47,214 nucleotides of DNA from contig JAYOFO010000013.1 in the NCBI GenBank assembly GCA_038117265.1, forward strand, positions 1 to 47,214, written 5' to 3'. Positions 23,986 through 32,989 of this stretch are shown here, in pieces (the stretch's first letter is position 1; each line of letters starts with the position of its first letter). The notes under the pieces are model-generated. The model saw only the letters and a program-made list of their open reading frames with translations, made no database searches and had not been told where the DNA came from. The position numbers were made by a program, and so were the translations under genes. This DNA is from JAYPUG01 sp038117265. Its GTDB lineage: Bacteria > Pseudomonadota > Alphaproteobacteria > UBA6615.

Positions 23986-25551
23986 TCAGCGCCGGGCGAG
24001 GCTGGTGTCGGACTGGCGGAGGAGCGTGCCGTACAGCGACGGGTCGGACAGGATCGCGCGCGCGACCTCGACATCGACGTCGGGCGATCCGCCGTCGGAC
24101 GGGCAGAGCGTGCGCAGGAGTTCGCGGTTGGCGGCGTTGGTGTTTCCGGTTGCGCGCCAGGCGCCGAGATGGCTGGTCAGGACACCCTCGCCATGCCGAA
24201 AATCGGGTGCGTGTGGAGCCGTGTCTCCGGCGTCGCCACCGCCATGGGTGCAGACCGACGGGAGCACCCCCAGCTTGTGCAGGCGGTAGCCCGACGGGGC
24301 CAGGAATCGCGACCAGGTGAGGGTGATTTCGCCGCCGTTGGGCAGGCGCAGAACCGACTGGACGCTGCCCTTTCCGAAGGAGTTGGTGCCGATCACGATG
24401 GCGCGGCCCTGGTCCTGCAGGGCGGCCGTGACGATCTCGGAAGCGGATGCGGACGTGCCGTTGATCAGGATGACGATGGGAATGCCATGCGTCAGGTCGC
24501 CCAACCCGGCCTTGTAGGTTTGGCTGCTGCCGGGATGCCGACCGCGCGTGGCGATGATGTCCCCGCCGTCGAGAAAGATGTCCGCGACATCGATCGAAAC
24601 ATCCAGGCGTCCGCCGGGGTTGGATCGCAGGTCGAGGACGAATCCGGCCGGGGGGCCGTTCCTGGATTGCATTTCCTGGCGCAGTAACCGGTCGAGCTGA
24701 CGTGCGGAATCGGCGTTGAAGCTCGTCAGACGGACGACCGCGATGGCGTTCTGGCGCTCGACCTCGACCGTGTCGGGAACCACATGTTCGCGCCGAACGG
24801 TGACCGGGAACGGCACGCCGATACCATTGCGGCGGATAGAGAACGAAACGGTCGAGTTGACGGGGCCGCGCAGCGCCTCGACGAGCCTTCGCTGGGTCCA
24901 GCCGGCGATCGGCTTGCTGCCGACATGGGTAACCCGGTCCTCCTCCAGAACGCCTGCCCGGGCCGCCGGGCCGCCCTCGCTGACGCCGACGATGAGGGCG
25001 TCGTCCTGTTCCATGCGGATGATGATGCCGATGCCGCCGAACCCGTCGCGAAACGCACGCTTCTCGGCGGCCGTTTCGGCATCGTCATAGCGCGAGAATT
25101 CGTCGAGCGGCTCCAGCACGCCGTCGAAGACGGCCTTGAAGACCGTTTCGGCCTGCGCCCCGGCGAGGGTCGGAGATTCCTGGCGTGCCAGCGCGATCGT
25201 GTCGACCGTCGCCGCGCTCCAGGCGTCGGCCTGATTCGAGACGGGCGCGGAGAGGCGCCCCGCAAGCTTGCTGTCGTAACGCACTTCGATCCAGTCGTTC
25301 ACCGGGCGGATGTCGAGCCGTGGATCGATACGCGACAGGCCCGCCAGGCCGCTCAGGCTGAGATCGCGCAGGGAGACCGCGTCGATATAGCGGTCGCTGA
25401 TGAAGCTGTAGCCGGTGTCGAACATCTCCCGGCTGTAATTGTCGGAGTACTGCCCGTCGAATGTCGGCTTGACCTGGACGCACGCCACCAGCACGAGCGC
25501 CATCGCGATGTGGAGGGCGCGCCGGGGGGACAGGAGCGTTCGGACTAACAT
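23986..25551 (-). CDS. S41 (C-terminal processing) peptidase, predicted lipoprotein
   Basis: A 521-residue S41 protease. Hydrophobic residues 13-23 end in LVAC with Cys24, a likely lipobox. A PDZ domain spans about 168-250 (GFGGIGIIIRMEQDDALIVG...). The peptidase core holds the catalytic Ser369 (NGTSASASEIV) and Lys394 (SFGKGSVQ), with the 25-residue spacing of tail-specific protease. The C-terminal 90 residues, starting after VLPSVCTHGGG, are divergent and His/Gly-rich. The ATG at 25551 has GAAG 8 bases before it. It follows rnr by 88 bases on the same strand. Confidence 0.88.
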   Translation of the reverse strand: MLVRTLLSPRRALHIAMALVLVACVQVKPTFDGQYSDNYSREMFDTGYSFISDRYIDAVSLRDLSLSGLAGLSRIDPRLDIRPVNDWIEVRYDSKLAGRLSAPVSNQADAWSAATVDTIALARQESPTLAGAQAETVFKAVFDGVLEPLDEFSRYDDAETAAEKRAFRDGFGGIGIIIRMEQDDALIVGVSEGGPAARAGVLEEDRVTHVGSKPIAGWTQRRLVEALRGPVNSTVSFSIRRNGIGVPFPVTVRREHVVPDTVEVERQNAIAVVRLTSFNADSARQLDRLLRQEMQSRNGPPAGFVLDLRSNPGGRLDVSIDVADIFLDGGDIIATRGRHPGSSQTYKAGLGDLTHGIPIVILINGTSASASEIVTAALQDQGRAIVIGTNSFGKGSVQSVLRLPNGGEITLTWSRFLAPSGYRLHKLGVLPSVCTHGGGDAGDTAPHAPDFRHGEGVLTSHLGAWRATGNTNAANRELLRTLCPSDGGSPDVDVEVARAILSDPSLYGTLLRQSDTSLARR

Positions 25552-25639
25552 ATTCACTTCAAACACATATCCCGGCACCGAGCGCCGGTAAAGGGGGCGA
25601 TGGGCTTCATATAAGGAACCCCAAACGGCTTGCAATTGG

Positions 25640-27877
25640 TTAACGCGTGCGGCGTTGCCGGTGATCGCGCCGCTTTCGGCCGCTGCGCGGCCCGGGCTTG
25701 CCGCTTCGACGCACCACGCGCGCGCCGCCGCCGGCATCCATCAGGTCGAGGATCGCAGATCCGCTCAGCCGATCGGCCTGCGCGATCCTGACTTCCACAG
25801 GGTCGCCGAGCCGCCAGGCCGGACCGCCGCCGGTCTCGAGGACCTGGCGGCGCTCGTCGAAGCGCGGGCGGCCGCCCGGCAGCCGCGACGCCGGGACGAA
25901 TCCCTCGGCGCCATTCTCGTCGATGGCGACGAACAGCCCGGCGCGGTTCACGCCGCGCACGGTACCCGAGAAGCTCTCGCCGATCCGGCTGGAGAGGAAG
26001 GCGGCGGTGTAGCGATCGTTGGCATCGCGCTCGGCGAGGACCGCCCGTCGCTCGGTCGTCGAGATGTGCTCGCCGATTTCCTCGAAGCGTTCCGCCTCCG
26101 CGGCATCCAGCCCGCCGTCCCCCAGTTTCAGGCCGCGGATCAGTGCCCGGTGGACCAGCAGGTCGGCGTAGCGGCGGATCGGGGATGTGAAGTGCGCATA
26201 GTCATGCAGGCCGAGCCCGAAATGGCCGATATTGTCCGGGCTGTACTGGGCCTGGGCCTGGGCGCGCAGGACGATCTCGTGGATCGTGCGCTCGTGCGGT
26301 GCACCGCGCACCCGCGCGAAGATCGCGTTGAAATCCCTGGGGCGTATCGCGCCGCCGCGCGCCAGGTTGATGCCGAATCCCTCGAGCACGTCGCGCAGAT
26401 CGTCGAGCTTCTGGGGATCGGGCTCGTCGTGGATGCGGAACATCACCGGCTGGCCGAGGCGCTGCAGTTCGCGCGCCGCGGCGACGTTGGCGGCGATCAT
26501 GAACTCTTCGATCAGCCGGTGGCTGTCGAGCCGCGCGACCGGCGCGATGCTTGCGACATTGCCGTCCTCGTCGAGGACGACCCGGCGTTCCGGCAATTCG
26601 ATCTCGAGCGCACCGCGGTGGCGCCGGGCTTCGGCGAGCACGGCATAGGCGCCATAGAGGCCGGCGAGGTGACCGGGGGCCACCGGGTCCTGTCCGGCCT
26701 CGAACGCCGCCTGCACGTCCTCGTAGACCAGCCGCGCGGCCGAGCGCATCAGCGCACGGCGGAACCGGTGGCGGCGCAGCTGGCCCTGGGCATCGATCGA
26801 CAGGTCGGCCGCCAGGCAGGCGCGGTCCTCGTCCGGGCGCAGTGAGCAGAGGCCGTTCGACAGCGCCTCGGGCAGCATCGGCACGACCCGGTCGGGGAAA
26901 TAGACGGAGTTGCCGCGGCGGTAGGCCTCGCGGTCGAGGGGGCTTGCGGGGCGGACATAGTTGGCCACGTCCGCGATCGCCACGACGATGTGCCAGCCGC
27001 CCCGGTTCTGCGGGTCGTCGTCGGGCTCTGCGAACACGGCATCGTCGAAATCGCGCGCATCCGCCCCGTCGATGGTGACCAGCGGCAACGCGCGCAGGTC
27101 GGTGCGGTCGCCGAGCACCGGCGCCGCCGCCGCCTCGGCCGCGGCGACGACCGCATCGGGAAAATGGTCGGGAATTCCGGCGCGGTGGATGGCAATGCGG
27201 TTGATGGCGTCGGGCGCTTCGGCATCGCCGATGTTCTCGACGATGCGAACCTGGGCGAGGCCGAGCCGGCGCGCGGGCATCAGCTCGACCACCACCAGGT
27301 CGCCGTCTTCGGCCGCAACATTGTCCGCATGGGCCACGAGAAAATCCTCGCGCCGGCCGCGTTCCAGCGGCTCCACGCGCGCCCCCTCCGCACCCCTGCG
27401 GTAGAGCCCGACCACCGTCTCGGCCCGGCTCTCGGCGGGGCGCAGCGGCTTCGCGGCATAGTGGTTCGCGCCGCGCGCGGTCAGGCGTGCGACGAAGCGG
27501 TCGCCGGGGCCGGGCGCGGGCATGGTGCGCGGTGCCGGAAGCACCTCGATCTCCGGCAGCGGTGCATCGGGCGCCAGGTTGGCCGGCCGGACACGCAGCA
27601 TCCCCTCGTCGTCCACGCCGGTGACCTCGAGGACGCAGACCGCGGGCAATGCGCTGGCCAGCCGCCAGCGGCGGCCCTGGACGCGCTCGATCTCGCCCGC
27701 CGCCTGCATCGTCTTGAGCGTGTCGCGCAGGGCCGCGCGCTGGACGCCCTTCAGGGCGAAGGCGCGTGCGATCTCGCGGGTCGGCAACGCCTCATCGGAC
27801 CCGGCGAGAAGCTCGGCGATCGCCGAGCGGTCGGGCAACCCGTTCGCGCCCGTCCGTTTTCCCTTTGATTTGGCCAA
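25640..27877 (-). CDS. rnr: Ribonuclease R
   Basis: A 745-residue processive 3'-5' exoribonuclease of the RNB family. Order: N-terminal winged-helix region (about 15-75), cold-shock-like domains, the RNB catalytic domain with TIDGADARDFDDAV (Asp270, Asp276, Asp278, Asp279), a C-terminal S1 domain (about 645-720) and a basic tail. The start is TTG at 27877, within 10 bases of the topA stop; the ribosome site AGGAA uses bases of the topA TAG stop, so translation is coupled to topA. MAKSKGKR is a credible N-terminus and no better start is seen. Confidence 0.94.
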   Translation of the reverse strand: MAKSKGKRTGANGLPDRSAIAELLAGSDEALPTREIARAFALKGVQRAALRDTLKTMQAAGEIERVQGRRWRLASALPAVCVLEVTGVDDEGMLRVRPANLAPDAPLPEIEVLPAPRTMPAPGPGDRFVARLTARGANHYAAKPLRPAESRAETVVGLYRRGAEGARVEPLERGRREDFLVAHADNVAAEDGDLVVVELMPARRLGLAQVRIVENIGDAEAPDAINRIAIHRAGIPDHFPDAVVAAAEAAAAPVLGDRTDLRALPLVTIDGADARDFDDAVFAEPDDDPQNRGGWHIVVAIADVANYVRPASPLDREAYRRGNSVYFPDRVVPMLPEALSNGLCSLRPDEDRACLAADLSIDAQGQLRRHRFRRALMRSAARLVYEDVQAAFEAGQDPVAPGHLAGLYGAYAVLAEARRHRGALEIELPERRVVLDEDGNVASIAPVARLDSHRLIEEFMIAANVAAARELQRLGQPVMFRIHDEPDPQKLDDLRDVLEGFGINLARGGAIRPRDFNAIFARVRGAPHERTIHEIVLRAQAQAQYSPDNIGHFGLGLHDYAHFTSPIRRYADLLVHRALIRGLKLGDGGLDAAEAERFEEIGEHISTTERRAVLAERDANDRYTAAFLSSRIGESFSGTVRGVNRAGLFVAIDENGAEGFVPASRLPGGRPRFDERRQVLETGGGPAWRLGDPVEVRIAQADRLSGSAILDLMDAGGGARVVRRSGKPGPRSGRKRRDHRQRRTR

Positions 27878-27886
27878 GCGAGGTTC

Positions 27887-30520
27887 CTAGTCCGCGCTCT
27901 CGGGCGCGGCCGCGGCCTTCTTCTTTGCCGTCGTCTTCTTCTTGGCGGGCGCCTTCTTCTTGGTGCCGGCCTTGGCCGCCCGCGCGGCGATCAGCTCGAC
28001 CGCCTGTTGCAGGGTGACGGTCTGCGGGTCCTGGTCCTTGGGGATCGTCGCGTTGGTCTTGCCGTGCTTGACGTAGGGGCCATAGCGGCCGTCGTAAATG
28101 GCGATCGGCTTCTCGTCCTCGGGGTGGACGCCGAGATCCTTGATGGCGGTGGCACGCCCGCGCCGACCCTTGCCCTTTTCGGCCAGCACCGTCACGGCGC
28201 GGTTGAGGCCCACGGTCAGCACTTCGCGCGGCTCGGGCAGTGAGGCATAGACCGTTCCATGCTTCACATACGGGCCGTAGCGCCCCAGCCCGGCCTGGAT
28301 CACCACGCCGTCTTCGGGATGGGGGCCGATGTCGCGGGGCAGGGCCAGCAGGGCCAGCGCCAGTTCGAGGTCGATCTCTTCGATCGCGTAGCCGTCGGGG
28401 ATCGAGGTCCGCTTGGGCTTGGTGGCGGTCTTGCCCTCGCCCTCGGGCTCGCCCAGCTGCACGTACAGGCCGTAGGGGCCCTTACGCAGGGTTACGTCCT
28501 TGCCGGTCTCGGGGTCGGAGCCCAGGATCTTCGGACCGTTCGCCAGGTCGGCCGCGCCGTCGTCCGCGCCGCCATCAACCGCCAGCCGGCGGGTGAATTT
28601 GCACTCGGGATAGTTTGAGCAGCCGACGAACGGACCGTGCCGCCCGATCCGCAAGCCCAGCCGGCCCTCGCTACACGCCGGGCAGAGACGGCTGTCGCTG
28701 CCGTCCTCGCGGGTCGGGAAGAAATGCGGCCCCAGCTCCTCGTCGAGCGCGTCGAGCACCGTGCGCACGCGCAGTTCCTTGGTGCCGTCGACGGCGGTGG
28801 AGAACTCCCGCCAGAAGTCGCGCAGGACGGCCTTCCAGTCGATGCGGCCGCCGGAGATGTCGTCGAGCCGCTCTTCGAGCTGGGCGGTGAAGTCGTACTC
28901 CACATAGCGGTGGAAGAAGCTCGACAGGAAGCTGGTGACCAGCCGGCCCTGATCCTCGGGCACGAAGCGCCTTCGGTCGAGCTGGGCGTATTTGCGGTCC
29001 TGCAGCACCTGGATGATCGAGGCATAGGTCGAGGGCCGGCCGATGCCGAGCTCCTCGAGGGTCTTGACCAGGCTCGCCTCGGAATAGCGCGGCGGCGGCT
29101 GGGTGAAATGCTGCTCGGGAGAGACCGCGCGCACGTTGGCGCCCTCGCCCTCGGCGAGCGGCGGCAGGCGGCGTTCGTCGTCGCTGTCGCTGCCCTCCGC
29201 ATCCGCGGCGTCGCCGTTGGCGGGCTCGTCGCGGTCCTCGCGGTAGAGCCGCAGGAAACCGTCGAAGGCGATGGTCTGTCCGTTGGCGCGCAGCGCCAGC
29301 TGGTTGTCCGCCGAACGCAGGTCGACCGCGACCCGGTCGATCTGGGCCTCGGCCATCTCGGAGGCGAGCGTGCGCCGCCAGATCAGCTCGTAGAGGCGCA
29401 GCAGGTCGGAATCGAGCAGGGATTTCAGGGAGTCCGGGCGGCGGAGCACATCGGTTGGCCGGATCGCCTCGTGGGCCTCCTGGGCGTTCTTGGCCCGCGT
29501 GCGGTAGACCCGCGGCTTTTCGGGCAGGTAGTCGGTGCCGAAATCGGTGTCGATCAGCTCGCGGCACGCACCGATCGCCTCCTGGCTCAGGGTCACGCTG
29601 TCGGTCCGCATGTAGGTGATCAGGCCGACCGTCTCGCCGTCGATCTCGATCCCCTCATACAGGCGCTGGGCGACCCGCATGGTCTGCGAGGCGCCGAAGC
29701 CGAGCTTGCGCGACGCCTCCTGCTGCAGGGTCGAGGTGGTGAAGGGCGGCTGAGGATTGCGCTTCGTGCGCTTCTTCTCGACCGAGGCGATGCGGAAGGT
29801 CGCCGCCTCGACCTCGCTCTTGGCCGCATTGGCCGTGCCCGCGTCGGCGATGTCGAAGCGGTCGAGCTTCTTTCCCTGGCGCTCGACCAGGCGGGCGTCG
29901 AACGGCGCGCCCTGGGCGCTGTCGAGGCCGACCTCGATCGACCAGTATTCGCGCGCCGTGAAAGCCTCGATCTCGGCCTCGCGCTCGCAGATCAGGCGCA
30001 GCGCGACCGACTGCACGCGGCCGGCCGAACGCGAGCCCGGCAGCTTGCGCCAGAGGACCGGCGACAGGGTGAATCCGACGAGATAGTCGAGCGCGCGGCG
30101 GGCCAGGTAGGCCTCGACCAGCTCGTCGTTGAGCGCGCGCGGGTGGTTGAACGCGTCCTGCACCGCGCCCTTGGTAATCTCGTTGAAGACCACCCGCTTG
30201 ACCTCGATGTCGTCAAGCAGGCCGCGCTCGTTCAGAATCTGCTCGATGTGCCACGAGATCGCCTCGCCCTCGCGGTCCGGGTCGGTGGCGAGGTAGAGCG
30301 TGTCGGCGCCCTTCAGCGCGTCGACGATCGCGCGGATCGGCTTTTCGGAGCGGTCGTCGACCGCCCAGTCCATCTCGAAGTCCGCGTCCGGGCGCACCGA
30401 ACCGTCCTTGGGGGGCAGGTCGCGCACATGCCCGTAGGACGCCAGGACGGTGTAGTCGGAGCCCAGATACTTGTTGATGGTCTTCGCTTTTGACGGCGAT
30501 TCGACGACAACGACGTTCAT
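27887..30520 (-). CDS. topA: DNA topoisomerase I
   Basis: Type IA topoisomerase of 877 residues that relaxes negative supercoils. The TOPRIM domain begins NVVVVESPSKAKTINKYLG and includes ATDPDREGEAISWH; the nucleophile is Tyr303 in ITYMRTDS. The C-terminal half has one Cys4 zinc finger (CPAC...GCSNYPEC), then three or so zinc-less topo_C repeats (GPYGLYVQLG, GRYGPYVKHG) and a Lys/Ala-rich tail. In related genomes it follows dprA, as here, and precedes rnr. Confidence 0.97.
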   Translation of the reverse strand: MNVVVVESPSKAKTINKYLGSDYTVLASYGHVRDLPPKDGSVRPDADFEMDWAVDDRSEKPIRAIVDALKGADTLYLATDPDREGEAISWHIEQILNERGLLDDIEVKRVVFNEITKGAVQDAFNHPRALNDELVEAYLARRALDYLVGFTLSPVLWRKLPGSRSAGRVQSVALRLICEREAEIEAFTAREYWSIEVGLDSAQGAPFDARLVERQGKKLDRFDIADAGTANAAKSEVEAATFRIASVEKKRTKRNPQPPFTTSTLQQEASRKLGFGASQTMRVAQRLYEGIEIDGETVGLITYMRTDSVTLSQEAIGACRELIDTDFGTDYLPEKPRVYRTRAKNAQEAHEAIRPTDVLRRPDSLKSLLDSDLLRLYELIWRRTLASEMAEAQIDRVAVDLRSADNQLALRANGQTIAFDGFLRLYREDRDEPANGDAADAEGSDSDDERRLPPLAEGEGANVRAVSPEQHFTQPPPRYSEASLVKTLEELGIGRPSTYASIIQVLQDRKYAQLDRRRFVPEDQGRLVTSFLSSFFHRYVEYDFTAQLEERLDDISGGRIDWKAVLRDFWREFSTAVDGTKELRVRTVLDALDEELGPHFFPTREDGSDSRLCPACSEGRLGLRIGRHGPFVGCSNYPECKFTRRLAVDGGADDGAADLANGPKILGSDPETGKDVTLRKGPYGLYVQLGEPEGEGKTATKPKRTSIPDGYAIEEIDLELALALLALPRDIGPHPEDGVVIQAGLGRYGPYVKHGTVYASLPEPREVLTVGLNRAVTVLAEKGKGRRGRATAIKDLGVHPEDEKPIAIYDGRYGPYVKHGKTNATIPKDQDPQTVTLQQAVELIAARAAKAGTKKKAPAKKKTTAKKKAAAAPESAD

Positions 30521-30586
30521 GAATGAAGGGCTTTGCTTACCGTTTCGTGGTGGCCAAAGAGACGCCCGCGCGTGGTTAACATTCCG

Positions 30587-31708
30587 TCAACAGGACGCGA
30601 CGCGGTTGCCCGGATGCCGTTCCAGACGTCCTGCAAGTTCGAGTTCGAGCAGGATCGCCCGCACGACTGGCGCGGTTAATTGGCACCGCCGCACGATTTC
30701 GTCAACCGCGACGGGTTCCGGCGACAGGCAGGCAATGACCGCGTCGCGCTCGTCCGGCCCGCCCGGATCGGGGTCGAGATGCACCCCTTCGCGCGCGGGC
30801 TGCGGACCCGGGGGAGCGGGAGTTCGGGCCGATGCGAAGGTCGCGATCGCCTCGCGTATGTCATCGGAATCGCGGACCAGGACGGCACCTTCGCGGATCA
30901 GGTGGTTCGCCCCCCAGGCGCGCGGGTCGAGTGGCGAGCCGGGCACCGCAAGGACCTCGCGGCCCTGTTCACCGGCCAACCGCGCGGTGATCAGCGAGCC
31001 CAAGCGCCGCGCCGCCTCGACCACGACGACGGTGCCCGACAGGCCCTAGACGATGCGGTTGCGGCGCGGGAAGTGGTGCGCACTCGGCGGCAGGCCCGGC
31101 GGCATCTCGCTGACGATCGCCCCGTCCTCGCGGATGCGTTCGTACAGGCCCGTGTTCTCCGGCGGATAGATCACGTCGAGGCCGCCGGCCATCACGGCGA
31201 CCGTCGCCCCGCCGGACGCCAGCGCACCCTGATGGGCGGCGGTGTCGATACCGCGGGCCAGACCCGAAATCACGGCCAGGGCCGGGTCGGTGGCCAGTTC
31301 CGCGGCGATGGTCTCGGCCAGCCGGCGGCCGTTCGCCGAGGCGTTGCGCGCGCCGACGATGGCGACGCCGGTGCGGCCGAGCGCATCGGGGTTTCCCAGG
31401 ACCGATAGGACGGGCGGTGCATCGTCGATGGTGGCCAGCGCGTCGGGGTAGGCGGCCTCGCCAAGGGTGACGACGCTCGCCCCCAGCATGCCGAGCCCGT
31501 CGATCTCCGCCGCGGCCTCGTCGGGCGAGGGGATGCGGAGGCGACGCTTGCCGGCCCGTTGCGCCATGCCGGGCAATGCGTCCAGCGCGGCGCCCGCACT
31601 CCCGAAATGGGTCATCAGGTCGCGCCAGGTGACCGGCCCGACCGATTCGGTGCGAATCAGGCGCAGCCGGTCGCGGCGTTCGGATTGGGAGATGGGGGTG
31701 TCCGTCAC
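30587..31708 (-). pseudogene. dprA: dprA with one internal amber stop
   Basis: DprA loads RecA on incoming single-stranded DNA during transformation. The frame from 31708 codes for a normal N-terminal SAM-like region and the Rossmann core (VAIVGARNASANGRR, ISGLARGIDTAAHQGAL, AGGLDVIYPPEN), reaches FPRRNRIV, then meets TAG at 31046-31048. The same frame continues with GLSGTVVVVEAARRLGSLIT and runs to a normal winged-helix C-terminus at 30587. Family members have Ile-Ser-Gly-Leu-Ser at this site, so a Ser codon (probably TCG) has become TAG. Read through, it would be 373 residues. There are no frameshifts. It could be a fresh pseudogene or a base-call error. Confidence 0.88.
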
Positions 31709-31764
31709 GCACGCGAGGATGGCCCTCGCCGTGCGTGACGGTCAACTCGATGTGTCGGTGCCCG

Positions 31765-32451
31765 TCAGGCGGCGGTCCGGGTAAGCCGCGACATGTGGCT
31801 GCCGCGGGCGCGCAGAAATTCGACCAGCCTCTGCGGATAGTCCGGCGTGACGGAACCGGCCATCGAGGGACGCGACGACAATGCGCGTCGCCATGCCTCG
31901 ACCTTCGGCAGCGCGTCGAGAACGCCGAAGTCGCCGAGGGTCTCGAACACGTCGAAGTAGCGGAACACCGGCCCGAACACCGCATCGACGAGCGAGAAGC
32001 GCGCACCGGCAAACTAGGGGCCTTCGTCGATCTCGGACTCCAGAACCGAGAATCGTGCGGCGAGCGTGCCGCGAGCGGTCTCGAACGCCGCCGCGTCGGG
32101 AGCGCCATAGAAGCGCGCGATGTCGATGAGGACGGCGGACCCGAACTCCATTCACGACCGCTCGCGTGCACGTGTCAAAGGATCGGCGACGTGAAGCGGG
32201 AAGGGTGTCGTTTCCTCGAGATATTCGATGATCACAGCGGACTCGAAGATCACCTTTGTGCCGACACGCAGCAGCGGCACCTTTCCCAGCGGGGATATCC
32301 GACGGAACCACGCGGGCTTGTCGGCGAGGTCGACATACTGGCGCTCGAACGGCACGGATTTCTCCGTCAGCGCGATGGCGGCCCGCTGCACGTAGGGGCA
32401 GAGGTGGTGGGAAACGAGGACGAGTTCCGGGAGGTTGTCGTTCTTCGGCAT
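31765..32451 (-). pseudogene. Glutathione S-transferase with two internal stop codons
   Basis: From the ATG at 32451 the frame codes for a GST N-terminal thioredoxin fold (LVSHHLCPYVQRAAIALTEK, ISPLGKVPLL, FESAVIIEYLEE). It is stopped by TGA at 32152-32154 after RARERS, where homologues have Trp, then continues MEFGSAVLIDIARFYG until TAG at 32016-32018 after DEGP, where homologues have Tyr. The same frame goes on FAGARFSLVDAVFGPVFRYF to 31765. Each lesion is one base change from a sense codon (TGG, TAC or TAT). Intact, it would be about 228 residues. A clean ribosome site GGAG and a TATACT -10 element are still present, and a marR gene is divergent. Confidence 0.88.
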
Positions 32452-32465
32452 GTGCGATCTCCATC

Positions 32466-32471
32466 AGTATA
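32466..32471 (-). promoter_or_regulatory. -10 element of the GST promoter
   Basis: TATACT on the minus strand, 15 bases before the GST ATG, identical to the -10 of the divergent marR gene. Operator copy 1 begins one base upstream of it. The -35 is weak, as expected for a regulated promoter. Confidence 0.5.
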
Positions 32472-32472
32472 A

Positions 32473-32489
32473 ACATGCAATTGCATGCA
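32473..32489. promoter_or_regulatory. MarR-type operator, copy 1
   Basis: Contains a perfect 14-base palindrome, CATGCAATTGCATG (32474-32487). It shares the pattern ACATG-A-N2-TGCAT-N2-A with copy 2, 29 bases further on. It covers the spacer of the GST promoter. Confidence 0.6.
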
Positions 32490-32501
32490 GGACTGCGATT
32501 T

Positions 32502-32518
32502 ACATGTATCTGCATATA
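32502..32518. promoter_or_regulatory. MarR-type operator, copy 2
   Basis: ACATGTATCTGCATATA, matching copy 1 at 12 of 17 positions, overlapping the marR -10 (TATACT, 32517-32522). Suggests autoregulation. Confidence 0.5.
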
Positions 32519-32533
32519 TACTAGTCAAGGTCC

Positions 32534-32989
32534 ATGGACGACCTAATGCCCGACGAGACCACCATTCACACCTGGGTCCTGCTCGCGCGCGCCGGCCGCA
32601 CCGCTGTCGAGGCGGTCGAGGCAGAGCTGAAGGCGGCCGGACTTCCTCCACTGGGCTGGTACGATGTGTTGTGGGAACTGGAACGCGCCGATGACCGTGC
32701 GCTGCGCCCATTCGAGATCGAATCCAGGCTCCTGCTCGCCCAATACAATCTTTCGCGCCTGCTGAAGCGGATGGAAGCGGCGGGCCTGGTCGACCGCCGG
32801 CCCAGCACGGAAGACGGGCGCGGGCACATCATCACGATCACCGAGGCGGGCGCGGCGATGCGCCGGCGTATGTGGCCGGTCTACGCGCGCGCAATCGAGG
32901 CGGCATTCGGCGCGCGTCTTTCAGGTAGCGACATGTTACGGCTCTCGGCGCTTCTCGAGCGCGTTGTGCGAGGGGCCGAAGAGGCCTAA
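32534..32989 (+). CDS. MarR family transcriptional regulator
   Basis: A 151-residue winged-helix dimer-type regulator. The recognition part is LLLAQYNLSRLLKRMEAAGL followed by the wing RRPSTEDGRGHIITITEAG. It contains no cysteine, so a thiol-oxidation switch of the OhrR kind is excluded; ligand binding is more likely. It is divergent from the GST gene and shares an 82-bp control region holding two related palindromes. The gene ends overlapping the stop of convergent plsY by 4 bases. In related genomes plsY and dprA are adjacent, so this marR-GST pair looks inserted. Confidence 0.9.
   Translation: MDDLMPDETTIHTWVLLARAGRTAVEAVEAELKAAGLPPLGWYDVLWELERADDRALRPFEIESRLLLAQYNLSRLLKRMEAAGLVDRRPSTEDGRGHIITITEAGAAMRRRMWPVYARAIEAAFGARLSGSDMLRLSALLERVVRGAEEA

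Noticed and set aside
28637..30493. A long plus-strand open frame through topA, and a similar one antisense to ppk1 (5767-7932)
   Set aside because: Both are shadows of intact, motif-rich genes on the other strand and lack start signals.
31046..32154. Programmed recoding (selenocysteine or pyrrolysine) of the stops in dprA and GST
   Set aside because: The stops are mixed TAG and TGA at positions where the families have Ser, Tyr and Trp; nearby genes use the same codons as true stops. Mutation or base error is simpler.
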